Shown: piece after piece, positions 45,568-53,694 of the stretch | Position numbering within the stretch: position 1 is the stretch's first letter | Layout: each line of letters starts with the position of its first letter | Origin: an uncultured Acidimicrobiaceae bacterium | GTDB lineage: Bacteria; Actinomycetota; Acidimicrobiia; Spongiisociales; UBA5794 | Direction of reading: 5' to 3' | DNA: 64,000 bases | NCBI GenBank assembly: GCA_947259365.1 | Contig: CAMYMC010000050.1 | Coordinates: 1-64,000 of the forward strand | The notes under the pieces: model-generated | The model's database searches: none | The model's input: only the letters and a program-made list of their open reading frames with translations | Told to the model about the DNA's origin: nothing | Position numbers and translations under genes: made by a program

Positions 45568-45987
45568 ATGCGACTCACAGACGACGAGGCGTGGGAGCGG
45601 CTCGCCGCCGCCCGCAACGGGGCGCTGGCAACCGTCCACCCCGAGCGCGGCGTCGACGTCGTCCCCGTCGTGTTCGCGGTCGACGAGCAGCGCCAGATCT
45701 TCGTGCCCATCGACACCGTGAAGTCGAAGTCGACGACACGGCTGCAGCGCATCGCCAACATCCGACGCGACCCGAGGTGCGCGCTCCTCGTCGAGCACTA
45801 CGCCACAGACTGGGCCCAGCTGTGGTGGGTCCGGGTTCACGGCGTCGGCCGCGAGGCGGGTCCCGACGACATCGCCTCCTCTGTCGCGGCCCTCGCTTCG
45901 CGATACGAGCCGTACCGGGAACCCGGGACCGTCGTCGGAGGCATCGTGATCATGCCGGAGCGGATCGCCGGCTGGGCCGCCGGGTGA
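45568..45987 (+). CDS. PPOX-class F420-dependent protein
   Basis: 139 residues. The pyridoxamine-phosphate-oxidase-like split barrel shows NGALATVHPERGVDVVPVVFAVD, VKSKSTTRLQRIANIRRDPRCALLVEHYATDWAQLWWVRVHG. This pattern (VD-VPV, K-S-K-x-x-x-L-x-R-x-x-N, W-x-Q-L-W-W-V-R) is that of an actinobacterial F420-binding PPOX subgroup. ATG 45568 has GGAGG a few bases upstream; ATG 45544 is also possible. It is paired with the preceding Ddn-like gene. Confidence 0.88.
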   Translation: MRLTDDEAWERLAAARNGALATVHPERGVDVVPVVFAVDEQRQIFVPIDTVKSKSTTRLQRIANIRRDPRCALLVEHYATDWAQLWWVRVHGVGREAGPDDIASSVAALASRYEPYREPGTVVGGIVIMPERIAGWAAG

Positions 45988-45993
45988 GCGGGC

Positions 45994-47100
45994 TCAGCCC
46001 CAGATGCCCTCCGCCGTCTCGACGACGAGGCGCAACTTCGCCCACTGGTCGTCCTCGGTGATCTCGTTGCCGTGCACGGTGCTGGAGAACCCGCACTGTG
46101 GGCTGAGGCACAGGCGCTCGAGCGGCACGTACCGGGAGGCCTCGTCGACCCTCGCCTTCAGCTCATCGGCGTCCTCGAGTTCGGGTCGCTTCGTCGTCAC
46201 CAGGCCGAGCACCACGGTCTTGTCGTCGGGGACGTGACGAAGCGGGGCGAAATCGCCCGATCGCTCGTCGTCGTACTCGAGGAAGTAGGCGTCCACGTCG
46301 AGGTCGTTGAAGAGGACCTCGGCGACCGGTTCGTAGCCTCCGCTGGCGAACCAGGTGCTGCGGAAATTGCCCCGGCACAGGTGGATGCCGACGGTGAGGT
46401 CGTCCGGTTTGTCCTTGATCGCTTCGTTGATGAGGGCGGCGTACGTGCGGGGGAGCTCGTCCGGGTCGTCGCCGCGGTCGATCGCGCCCTGGCGCATCTT
46501 GGGGTCACAGAGGTAGGCGAGGTTCGTGTCGTCGAGCTGGACGTACCGTGCCCCGGCCGCATAGAGCGCGGCGATCTCGTCCCGGTAGCACTGGGCGAGG
46601 TCCTCGAAGAAGTCGTCGAGGTCGGGGTAGGACTCGATGTCGATTGCCGCCCGTCCCCCGCGGAAGTGGACCATCGTCGGCGACGGGATCGCCACCTTCG
46701 GCGTCGCGGACGTGTGCGTCGCGACGAAGCGGTAGTCGTCGACCTGGATGGTCCGGGCGTGGCGCAGTTTGCCGGTCACCGCCAGCCGCGGCGGCGTCAC
46801 GCCGACCGTCACCTGGGAGTCCGAGCTGGAGGCGATCGCGCCGCTGACGGTGACGCCGTCGAGCTGCTCGAGGAAGTCGAGATGGAACCAGGCGCGGCGG
46901 AACTCACCGTCGGTGATGCTGCGGATGCCGGTCGATTCGAGCTGGCCGATCGCCGCGGCGATGGCCTCGTCCTCGACGGTCCGTAACTCGTCGGCGTCGA
47001 TCTCGCCCCTCGCCCGGCGGTCCCGGGCCGCGAGCACCGACGGCGGCCGCAGGAGGCTGCCTACGTGGTCGGCGCGGAAAGGTGGATTCAGCTTGCTCAT
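45994..47100 (-). CDS. MetE C-terminal-domain-like methyltransferase
   Basis: 368 residues, a single TIM barrel of the cobalamin-independent methionine synthase C-terminal type. Key blocks: FRADHVGSLLRPPSVLAAR, SITDGEFRRAWFHLDFLEQ, YVQLDDTNLAYLCDP, VGIHLCRGNF with the zinc-binding His/Cys pair, a Glu in YFLEYDDERSG and CLSPQCGFSSTVHGN with the second Cys. No N-terminal MetE half exists. Related proteins transfer methyl or other alkyl groups to a thiol. It closes the leftward metabolic cluster, 76 bases after the dikinase gene, with a possible own -10 TAATCG. Confidence 0.9.
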   Translation of the reverse strand: MSKLNPPFRADHVGSLLRPPSVLAARDRRARGEIDADELRTVEDEAIAAAIGQLESTGIRSITDGEFRRAWFHLDFLEQLDGVTVSGAIASSSDSQVTVGVTPPRLAVTGKLRHARTIQVDDYRFVATHTSATPKVAIPSPTMVHFRGGRAAIDIESYPDLDDFFEDLAQCYRDEIAALYAAGARYVQLDDTNLAYLCDPKMRQGAIDRGDDPDELPRTYAALINEAIKDKPDDLTVGIHLCRGNFRSTWFASGGYEPVAEVLFNDLDVDAYFLEYDDERSGDFAPLRHVPDDKTVVLGLVTTKRPELEDADELKARVDEASRYVPLERLCLSPQCGFSSTVHGNEITEDDQWAKLRLVVETAEGIWG

Positions 47101-47176
47101 CGACGAAACCCCTGGTCGGTGTGAGTCGATTATCGCCCGAATCGCCCGGCAATGCCGTGGGAGGTCCCGAGCCACG

Positions 47177-48859
47177 TCAGGGCGCAGACGCGGCCGTCAG
47201 CACCGACACCGTCCCGGTGGTGCCGTCGACGGCACCGAGGCGGATCGCAGCGTCGATGTCCTCGAGCGGTGCGCCGAACGCTGCGGCAACGTCGGCACCG
47301 CAGACCGCCGGCACCCCGAGGGAGGCGGCGACCTCGAAGAGGTGCGCCCCTCTGCCGCCGGCGACGGTGACGATGGCGGCCGCCTCCCACAGCAACGGCG
47401 CGAGGTTGTTGACGGGGTAGACCGCCACGACGATCTCGCGGGGGCCGAAGCGGGAGGCGTCGTCCGCGTCGCCCACGAGGCGCAACACACCGGCGCCGGT
47501 TCCGGCTACCACGGCGTCGCCCTCCACCGATGTGCCCAGCGCGGCGACCGACCCGTACAGGAATGGCTCCCACCTGCCGACGCCGAAGCGGGCCGATGCC
47601 TCGGTCGATTCGTGGCCCCGGCTCACCAACCTCTCGATCGCCCCCAAGGGGAGATGGCGGAGGGTCGAAGGCTTCGTGATGGCGCCGCGCTCCGCGAGGA
47701 CGACGGCGAGCCGATCGAGCGCGCCGAGCACGTCGGCGGCGAGTCGTTGGTCCGGTGGGGCAGATGCCGAGATGCGGTCGAGGGTCGCCCCCGGGTCGGG
47801 GCCCCGAAGTGAGGCGAGAACTCGTTGCGGCTCGGAGGGGTCGTCCCACCGTTGCGCAACGAGCCGGGATGCCGCCCGCCGCGCCCTCTCCCAGAGCCGT
47901 TGCGGATCAAGACCGGGTGCGGGCGTTTCAGGCGCCGGGAGCCGGGCGAGGCCGAGCGCCCACGGAAGCACGAGCGCCTCCCCTACCGGACCAGGGTGCA
48001 GAGCCAGGAGACCCGCCACGGCGGCGAGGCGGGGATCCGTAGCGACGGGGGGCCGGGGAGCGGACGCGGCGGCGGGCGCCACCGCGTTGCGCGCCTGGAG
48101 GAGCCACACGCCGTCGTCGTCTTCGGCCCACTCGATGAGGTCGTGACCCGTCTCGGAGCGCACCGCCCTCGCCAGAGACGCGACCTCGCTCACCAACGCC
48201 CCGGAGAGGCGCTGTCCCCCCACCGCCTCGACACCGTCGTCGCCGCCGACAACGACGGTGTCGCCGGCCACGTGGCCGGACGCGATCGCCGCCGGGTGGC
48301 CCGGGGTGCCGACGACGGTCACGGTGCCGTCGTCACCGGCCGAGGCGGATCCGCCGTGGCGGGGACGGAGCTCCGGCTGGACGAGCACGGCCATCTTCGT
48401 CGCTCCCGGCGCGACCCCGGTTGCCCGCGCCCTGCCGAGGGCGTCTTCGGTGAACACCGATGCCCAGCAGCCGGACACCGCTCGCGGCAGCTCCTCGGGA
48501 GCCGTCTCACCGTACGACGCGAACGCACCGGCCCACGCCGCCTCCGCCTCGCCCAACGTCGAAGACCGCACCACGAGGCGGCTGCCGAGGCGACGGCCGG
48601 CCGCGACGACCTCCGACGCGAGCGCATCGTCGAGGCCCCGGCCGGAGATGAAGAGCCTCGCCGCCCCCGACCCTCCCTCGGCGAGGACCCGGGAGCCGGC
48701 CTCGATTGCCGCCGACCCGGCCCCGATCACCACGACGAAACCTGGTAGCACCGGGAGCCCGGCGGCCCGGGTGGCCGAGAGCGACGCAGCCTTGGCGCCG
48801 GCGACGGCGGGGTCGGCGGCCCGGTCGTCGTCGAGGTCGACGATGCCGGTGGTGCTCAA
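47177..48859 (-). CDS. Short PEP-synthase-like dikinase (ATP-grasp + phospho-His domain, no PEP-binding barrel)
   Basis: 560 residues. Residues 1-255 resemble the PPDK/PEP-synthase ATP-binding domain (AGLPVLPGFVVV, RLVVRSSTLGEAEAAWAGAF, IEWAEDDDGVWLLQARNAV). Residues 260-450 are a helical region of unknown fold. Residues 455-545 are a swivelling phospho-histidine domain with GGRGAHLFEVAASLGVPAVCG, keeping the catalytic His. The C-terminal PEP/pyruvate barrel is absent. This is the layout of rifampin phosphotransferase but some 300 residues shorter, mainly in the middle. It probably phosphorylates a small molecule; substrate unknown. ATGA overlap with the M24 gene. Confidence 0.85.
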   Translation of the reverse strand: MSTTGIVDLDDDRAADPAVAGAKAASLSATRAAGLPVLPGFVVVIGAGSAAIEAGSRVLAEGGSGAARLFISGRGLDDALASEVVAAGRRLGSRLVVRSSTLGEAEAAWAGAFASYGETAPEELPRAVSGCWASVFTEDALGRARATGVAPGATKMAVLVQPELRPRHGGSASAGDDGTVTVVGTPGHPAAIASGHVAGDTVVVGGDDGVEAVGGQRLSGALVSEVASLARAVRSETGHDLIEWAEDDDGVWLLQARNAVAPAAASAPRPPVATDPRLAAVAGLLALHPGPVGEALVLPWALGLARLPAPETPAPGLDPQRLWERARRAASRLVAQRWDDPSEPQRVLASLRGPDPGATLDRISASAPPDQRLAADVLGALDRLAVVLAERGAITKPSTLRHLPLGAIERLVSRGHESTEASARFGVGRWEPFLYGSVAALGTSVEGDAVVAGTGAGVLRLVGDADDASRFGPREIVVAVYPVNNLAPLLWEAAAIVTVAGGRGAHLFEVAASLGVPAVCGADVAAAFGAPLEDIDAAIRLGAVDGTTGTVSVLTAASAP

Positions 48860-50091
48860 TCCACCACGATGATCTCGTGGGACTTGTACGTCGTGACCAT
48901 CTCGATGCCCGTCTCGGTCACGTACAGCATCTCCTCGAGCCGGACCCCGAAATCGTGGAGCTTGCCGTGCTGGGTCTCGAGGGCGAACGTCATGCCCGGC
49001 TCGATCGTGACCGGATGGTCGAGTGACCAGATGCGCGAGATCACCGGCGGGTCGTATTGAGCGAGCCCGAGGCCGTGGCCCCAGTTGTTCGCCGCCGCCT
49101 GGTCCTCCTCCTCATAGCCCCAGATCTCCGCCGCCGGCCACTTCGCCGCCACGTCGGCGGTGGTCACCCCGGGCCCGGTGGCCTCGATGGAGTCCCACAG
49201 CCAGGTGTGCGCCTCGTCGTAGACCGCCTTCATCTCATCGGTCGGGGTGCCGCCGACGCAGTACGTCCGGTAACAGCACGACTTGAACCCGTTCCACGTC
49301 AGTGCGGCGAGGTCGATGATGACGAGGTCGCCGGGGCGGATCATCCGGTCGGAGAAGTTGCGCCAGTTGGGCCAGGCGTTGGGGCCCGAAGACACGATGA
49401 CGTCCTCGACGTCCTCCATGCCCTGGATCGAGTAGAGCTGCTCGAAGCCGAACGCGGCGACTTCGTTCTCGGTGAGGCCCGGCTTGAGGAACTGGGTGAA
49501 CTCGTAGTGGACCTTGTCGCAGATCGAGCCGACGACCTGGAACGCCTTGACCTCGTCCGGGCTCTTGATGGCCCTGGCCTCCATCATCGGGGTCATCCCG
49601 TCGGTCCACTCGATGCCGTGCTCTTCGAAGGCGCGGACGAGGTTGATGTCGATGAAGTCGACCCCGAGCGGCTTGTCGCGGATGCCGGCAGCTTCGAGGT
49701 CGGCGATGAGGGCACGAGTGAACTTGTCGACCTGCTGCTTCGACGCCGGCCCCACCGCCCCCTTGATCCAGGCGTACGAGTACCGGATGTTCTCCTTCGG
49801 GATCCACGGGTTGTGGACCTCGAGGTGGAAGCCGATGTCGCCCTGCTCGTAGACGATCGGCTTCTGCCCCTCGATGAGCACCACGTAGCGGAGCCCGGGC
49901 TTGAGCCGGTTCCAGCCGGGAGTCAGCGTCGATGAGACATAGCGCATGTTCTCGTCGTAGAAGAGAAGGAGCGCCCCGAGGCCGTGGCGCCGCATCGCCT
50001 CGTGGGCCCTCGTGAGGCGCCATTGGCGCACGGCCTCCCAGTTGATCCCTTCCTTCCAGTCGGTGCTGAGGACGCCGAAGGCTTCCCTCAT
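48856..50091 (-). CDS. M24 (creatinase/aminopeptidase P-like) family protein with a replaced metal ligand
   Basis: 411 residues. The N-terminal creatinase-like domain (LGALLLFYDENMRYVSSTLTPGW) is followed by a pita-bread catalytic domain. The usual metal set is Asp, Asp, His, Glu, Glu. Here IIDLAAL supplies the first Asp, NNWGHGLGL the His, TFALETQ and VRLEEMLYVTETG the Glu residues, but the second Asp position reads KSCCYRTYC, with Cys where SDxTR is expected. GGAGG precedes the ATG. Relatives include Xaa-Pro peptidases, ectoine hydrolase and the DMSP lyase DddP; which reaction applies is open. Confidence 0.88.
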   Translation of the reverse strand: MREAFGVLSTDWKEGINWEAVRQWRLTRAHEAMRRHGLGALLLFYDENMRYVSSTLTPGWNRLKPGLRYVVLIEGQKPIVYEQGDIGFHLEVHNPWIPKENIRYSYAWIKGAVGPASKQQVDKFTRALIADLEAAGIRDKPLGVDFIDINLVRAFEEHGIEWTDGMTPMMEARAIKSPDEVKAFQVVGSICDKVHYEFTQFLKPGLTENEVAAFGFEQLYSIQGMEDVEDVIVSSGPNAWPNWRNFSDRMIRPGDLVIIDLAALTWNGFKSCCYRTYCVGGTPTDEMKAVYDEAHTWLWDSIEATGPGVTTADVAAKWPAAEIWGYEEEDQAAANNWGHGLGLAQYDPPVISRIWSLDHPVTIEPGMTFALETQHGKLHDFGVRLEEMLYVTETGIEMVTTYKSHEIIVVD

Positions 50092-50215
50092 CTGCCCTCC
50101 TCCGCGCTAGGGGCCTGCCCGCACCGCGGGCGCCTGATCGTCGTGGTGGATCTCGTTGTGGCGGCCGGGACGCGATCCTGCCGGGACCCGGCTCTTCCAG
50201 GAAGGTAGTTCGGAC

Positions 50216-51463
50216 TCAAGACGGCGTCGCCCCCGGCAAGACCTTCTCGACGAGGGCGAGAAACTCGGATTCTTCGAGAAGGTCCCGCTTGGCGAGCGAT
50301 GCCTCCTTGACGAGCACGAGGATCTCCGTCATCTCGTCGACGGACGCAGTGATCCCGTGACGGTCGAGCCAGATCGCCACCGAGTCGAGCCCGGAGCCCT
50401 TGCCGAGGACGATCGTCGGCGGTGGCTGGCCGACGAGCTCCGGCCGATAGGGAAAGGCCTCCGTGAGGTGCTCTTCACCGACGTTGTTGACCCAGCTGGC
50501 GATGATCCCCGACTCCACGTAGAACAGCTGCTCGCCGATGACCGGTCGGTTGGACGGCTGCTCGACGTCGGCGAGGCCGAGGACGAGGCGGGAGATGTCG
50601 TAGAAGCGCTCGGTCTTGATGCCGGTGTCGACGCCGTACATCGTCAACAGCGCGAGCATCGTCTCCTCCATCGGCGCGTTGCCGGCGCGCTCCCCCATCC
50701 CGGCGACCGTGGTCTGGATGACGGAGGCACCTTCGGCGACGGCGAGCACGGTGTTGGCAACGCCCATGCCGAAGTCCATGTGGAAGTGGGTCTCGAGAGG
50801 CACTCCGAGCCGCTCCCTGACGTTCTTGGCGAAATACGTCACGGCGTGGGGGGAGATGACGCCGAACGTGTCGACGAGCCCGACGGTGTCGACATGGCCG
50901 TCGCGGGCCACGGTCGCGAGATCCTCGAGGAGCTCGACCATGCCGGCCCGAGTCGCGTCGATGGGGAAGAACGACACCTTGAGCCCGTGCTCGTGGGCGT
51001 AGGACGTGGCCTCGATCGACAGCTCGATCGCCTTCTTCACCTCCCACCGGTACGCCCGTTCGATCAGATGGTGACTCGCCGGGATCTCCATGACGACCCC
51101 GGACACGCCGGTGTCGATGGCCAGCTTGACGTCGTCGAGCATGCAGCGGGAGAAGGCGTAGATCTCGGCGTCGAGCCCGGCGGCGGCGATGCTGCGCACG
51201 GCGACCTCATCGGCGGGGGACACTGCGGGAAGGCCGGCCTCGATGCGATGCACCCCGGCTTCGGAGAGCGCCGCGGCGATGCGGAGCTTGTCGTCGGCGG
51301 AGAACTCGACGCCCGCCTGCTGCTCACCGTCCCGCAGCGTGACGTCGTGGACCTGCAACCCGGGGTCGATGGCGAAGCCGTCCGTGACCTCGGGGAGGTA
51401 GTTCCACGGGCTGGAGAACCAGCGGTCCGACTTCCAGGGCGTGGGGCCGTCCGTCATCGGCAT
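50216..51463 (-). CDS. HMGL-type acyl-CoA condensing enzyme (isopropylmalate/homocitrate synthase family)
   Basis: 415 residues. The TIM barrel signature VHDVTLRDGEQQAGVEFSADDKLRIA holds the catalytic Arg and metal Asp. HFHMDFGMGVANTVLA gives the HxH metal ligands (with Met where LeuA has Asn), and TTVAGMGERAGNAPMEE matches the second family signature. The LeuA regulatory domain is missing, so it resembles homocitrate synthase-like or re-purposed members. GGAGG lies 8 nt before the ATG. It sits between an alcohol dehydrogenase and an M24 gene, not in a leu or lys operon, so a special 2-oxoacid substrate is likely. Confidence 0.9.
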   Translation of the reverse strand: MPMTDGPTPWKSDRWFSSPWNYLPEVTDGFAIDPGLQVHDVTLRDGEQQAGVEFSADDKLRIAAALSEAGVHRIEAGLPAVSPADEVAVRSIAAAGLDAEIYAFSRCMLDDVKLAIDTGVSGVVMEIPASHHLIERAYRWEVKKAIELSIEATSYAHEHGLKVSFFPIDATRAGMVELLEDLATVARDGHVDTVGLVDTFGVISPHAVTYFAKNVRERLGVPLETHFHMDFGMGVANTVLAVAEGASVIQTTVAGMGERAGNAPMEETMLALLTMYGVDTGIKTERFYDISRLVLGLADVEQPSNRPVIGEQLFYVESGIIASWVNNVGEEHLTEAFPYRPELVGQPPPTIVLGKGSGLDSVAIWLDRHGITASVDEMTEILVLVKEASLAKRDLLEESEFLALVEKVLPGATPS

Positions 51464-51568
51464 CCTGTTGACCTCCCGGTGAGCGGCCGCGGCGACCCGG
51501 CCGACCCTACACGGTGAGCCCGACGCGGGGCCGGTCGGCCCCGTCCCGTCTCACCCCGCTTCGATCCC

Positions 51569-52600
51569 TCACGCATGCGCGCCCTGACCGGCGGGCGACA
51601 GGTCGAGGACGACCTTGAGGTTGTCTCCTCCCACCGCGGCGAATGCGGCGGCCGCGTCATCGAGTCGGAAGCGGGCGGTGACGAGGGGCTCGAGGTGTAA
51701 CCGCCCCCCGGCCGTGAGCGCGATCGCCGCGTCGTAGTCGGCGGGGCCGGCGGCGCGAGGGCTGTGCACTGTGAGCTCCTTGAAGTACAGCTGGTAGTAC
51801 GGAAGCTCCCCGGTGCCGTCGGTCACGGTGCCGAACGCGAGGACGTGTCCTGCCGGCGCGGCGAGCTCGATCGCGCGGGCCAGGGTGGCCTCGGTGCCGA
51901 CCGACTCCACGACGAGGTCGGCGCCCCTGCCGCCGGTGGCTTCGGCGACGATCTCCGCCGCCTCGTCCGGGGTTGTCGTCCTCCCTGCTCCGAGCCCGGC
52001 GGCGAGTTCACGCTTCCAGCGCGACCGGGTCACCCCGATCACGTTCGCTCCACGGGAGGCGAGCAACTGGGCGTGGAGCTGACCCGCGACGCCGAGGCCG
52101 ATGACAGCAGCGGTCTCGTCTGGGAACACCGACACGGTCCGCTGGGCGTGGACGACGGTGGCGAGCACCTGGAGCACCGCCGCCGCATCCCGGGAGACGG
52201 CGGCGGGAATGACGTGGAGGAACACCTCGTCGATCTCGATCTCCTCGGAGAAGACTCCGTCGACGTCGCGGCCGAGAAGGCCCCCGGCGGCGCAGAGGTG
52301 GCGCAGGTCGCGGCGGCACAGGTCACAACGCCCGCAGAAGGTGGCGGGGTTGATGAGGACCCTGGACCCGGCAGGGATGTCGCCGCCCGGCGCGCCGTGA
52401 ACGACCTCCCCCACCATCTCGTGACCCATCACCCGCGGGTACTCGACGGGGATCGACCCGGCGAGGATCTTGAGGTCGGTGCCGCAGATCCCGGCTTGGT
52501 CGACGCGCACCACCGCGCGGTCGGATCGCGGCGGCGCCGGCATGTCGCGAACCTCGACCGAGCCCGGCCCGGTTGTCACGACGGCGCGCACAGCCCTCAT
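51569..52600 (-). CDS. Zinc-dependent medium-chain alcohol/polyol dehydrogenase
   Basis: 343 residues. The catalytic zinc site is QAGICGTDLKIL and VMGHEMVGEV, the structural zinc lobe has four Cys (FCGRCDLCRRDLRHLC), and the NAD(P)-binding Rossmann motif is AAVIGLGVAGQLHAQLL. This pattern fits threonine/sorbitol dehydrogenase-like MDR enzymes. It oxidises a secondary alcohol; substrate unknown. The ATG overlaps the stop of a 23-codon upstream ORF. It is the first enzyme gene of the leftward metabolic cluster. Confidence 0.93.
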   Translation of the reverse strand: MRAVRAVVTTGPGSVEVRDMPAPPRSDRAVVRVDQAGICGTDLKILAGSIPVEYPRVMGHEMVGEVVHGAPGGDIPAGSRVLINPATFCGRCDLCRRDLRHLCAAGGLLGRDVDGVFSEEIEIDEVFLHVIPAAVSRDAAAVLQVLATVVHAQRTVSVFPDETAAVIGLGVAGQLHAQLLASRGANVIGVTRSRWKRELAAGLGAGRTTTPDEAAEIVAEATGGRGADLVVESVGTEATLARAIELAAPAGHVLAFGTVTDGTGELPYYQLYFKELTVHSPRAAGPADYDAAIALTAGGRLHLEPLVTARFRLDDAAAAFAAVGGDNLKVVLDLSPAGQGAHA

Positions 52601-52668
52601 CTCGGGCCCGGGGCCGACCCGCCGGCCGCGGTACCGCGACCGGTGTTGCGCGCACGCGATGTTGCCAT
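52597..52668 (-). CDS. Small leader ORF coupled to the alcohol dehydrogenase gene
   Basis: 23 codons, MATSRARNTGRGTAAGGSAP then GPR, basic and Gly/Ala-rich. It has a strong AGGGAGGG ribosome-binding site 3 nt before its ATG, and its TGA overlaps the dehydrogenase ATG (ATGA). A CATAAT hexamer lies about 30 bases upstream. It may be a translated leader that controls the cluster by coupling, or a tiny protein. The dehydrogenase itself has no other good ribosome-binding site, which supports real translation here. Confidence 0.5.
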   Translation of the reverse strand: MATSRARNTGRGTAAGGSAPGPR

Positions 52669-52921
52669 CAACCCTCCCTGTGCGAACGGACGAGCGGGTC
52701 GGTCATTATGCATGATTGCCCCTCCCGGACTCGGGCGCCTTCGCCAGCCCGGCGACCTCAGCCGCACCCGACGACGAGGGCGGCCGCCGGCCGTTCGACG
52801 TCGGTCGTCAGCCAGGCGGAACCGGGGGGCCTCCCTCCGAGCCGTGTCATACGTCTCGACGGTGACCGATGCCGGCGCAGCCTCCACAGAGAGCGTTCGT
52901 CGACGGCTTCGAGGATCCGGG

Positions 52922-52995
52922 TGGAGGTGACGGGATTTGAACCCGTGACCCCTACGTTGCGAACGTAGTGCTCTGCCAGACTGAGCTACACCCCC
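52922..52995 (-). tRNA. tRNA-Ala(CGC)
   Basis: 74 nt. Acceptor gggggtg/cacctcc has the G3-U70 wobble that marks Ala, the anticodon loop is ttcgcaa with anticodon CGC, and the T-arm is acgggttcaaatcccgt. The CCA is not encoded. It reads the GCG codon, which is heavily used in this genome. Confidence 0.95.
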
Positions 52996-53052
52996 GGGCG
53001 GGGCGACAGGATAACGGATCGACGTCCGTCGGCATCCAGCCCCGAAACGAGT

Positions 53053-53694
53053 TCAGCCGCCGGGTGGCTGCAGCGTCGCCCTGAGGCGCTCCTGGACGAT
53101 CGTCGTCGTGAGGTCGGCCCGGCTGCGTTCGATGAGGGAACGAGCCACGTCGGTCGTCCTCCGCAGACCGGCCGTCATGCCGTCGGGGTAGTCGAGCGAT
53201 TGGAGCAGATCCTGGATCGCCTCCATGTCGCGAAACGTCGCCTCGGCGGCATCGAGCTCGCCGGTGCGGAGCTGGTCGAGGAGGCGCCGCCGCTGCTCCC
53301 CCACGGCCTCGCCGAGCCCCTTGAGGTACGGAACAGAGTCGAGGCCGAGGTCTGCCGGCAGCGGCAGCGTCTCGCCGGCGAGGAGGGCCGCAGTGAGCTC
53401 GGCCTCGGCGTACTCCTTGACGGCGTCGTAGAAGAACCCGGCGTAGTAGATGTCGCGATGCTCGGCGAGCGGGGCCTCCGTCTCGGCGATGAGCGCGCCG
53501 ACCTCGTCGAGCAGCCCGCGCGCCCGCGCCGTCTCGCCGCGATGGAGCGCCCGGATCGCGTTTGCAGACGAGCGGATCATCCGGCGGCAGTTCTTCAGCG
53601 CCATCTCACGGACGTCGTTCTTGGCGTCGAGTTCGGCGCGGACCGCGGTCTCGAGCGCCTCGAGGTCGACGGACCGGCTCACCGAGCCGGTCAC
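53053..53694 (-). CDS. Translin-family protein (COG2178-like)
   Basis: 213 residues, all alpha-helical. It matches the archaeal/bacterial translin-like family: MALKNCRRMIRSSANAIRALHRGE, YYAGFFYDAVKEYAEAELTAALL, YLKGLGEAVGEQRRRLLDQL, SLDYPDGMTAGLRRTTDVARSLIE. Translins form octameric RNA/DNA-binding barrels; bacterial members are uncharacterised. The acidic residues of the catalytic partner TRAX are not evident. The GTG overlaps the stop of the preceding membrane gene (GTGA), placing it at the end of the plsY-moeA-moaC-mogA strand. Confidence 0.85.
   Translation of the reverse strand: MTGSVSRSVDLEALETAVRAELDAKNDVREMALKNCRRMIRSSANAIRALHRGETARARGLLDEVGALIAETEAPLAEHRDIYYAGFFYDAVKEYAEAELTAALLAGETLPLPADLGLDSVPYLKGLGEAVGEQRRRLLDQLRTGELDAAEATFRDMEAIQDLLQSLDYPDGMTAGLRRTTDVARSLIERSRADLTTTIVQERLRATLQPPGG

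Noticed and set aside
47177-48859. Calling the dikinase a rifampin-resistance phosphotransferase
   Set aside because: Domain order agrees, but the antibiotic-binding middle domain is far too short and the gene is locked into a metabolic cluster.
48856-50091. Calling the M24 protein a DMSP lyase (DddP)
   Set aside because: The fold is shared, but the DddP metal-site pattern around its FDTDLIG and CCDISR segments is not reproduced, and no DMSP genes are nearby.
51569-52600. Reading the HMGL synthase/dehydrogenase pair as a leucine or lysine biosynthesis segment
   Set aside because: There is no leuB/C/D or lysine gene near, the LeuA regulatory domain is missing, and the dehydrogenase is a zinc MDR enzyme rather than an isopropylmalate dehydrogenase.
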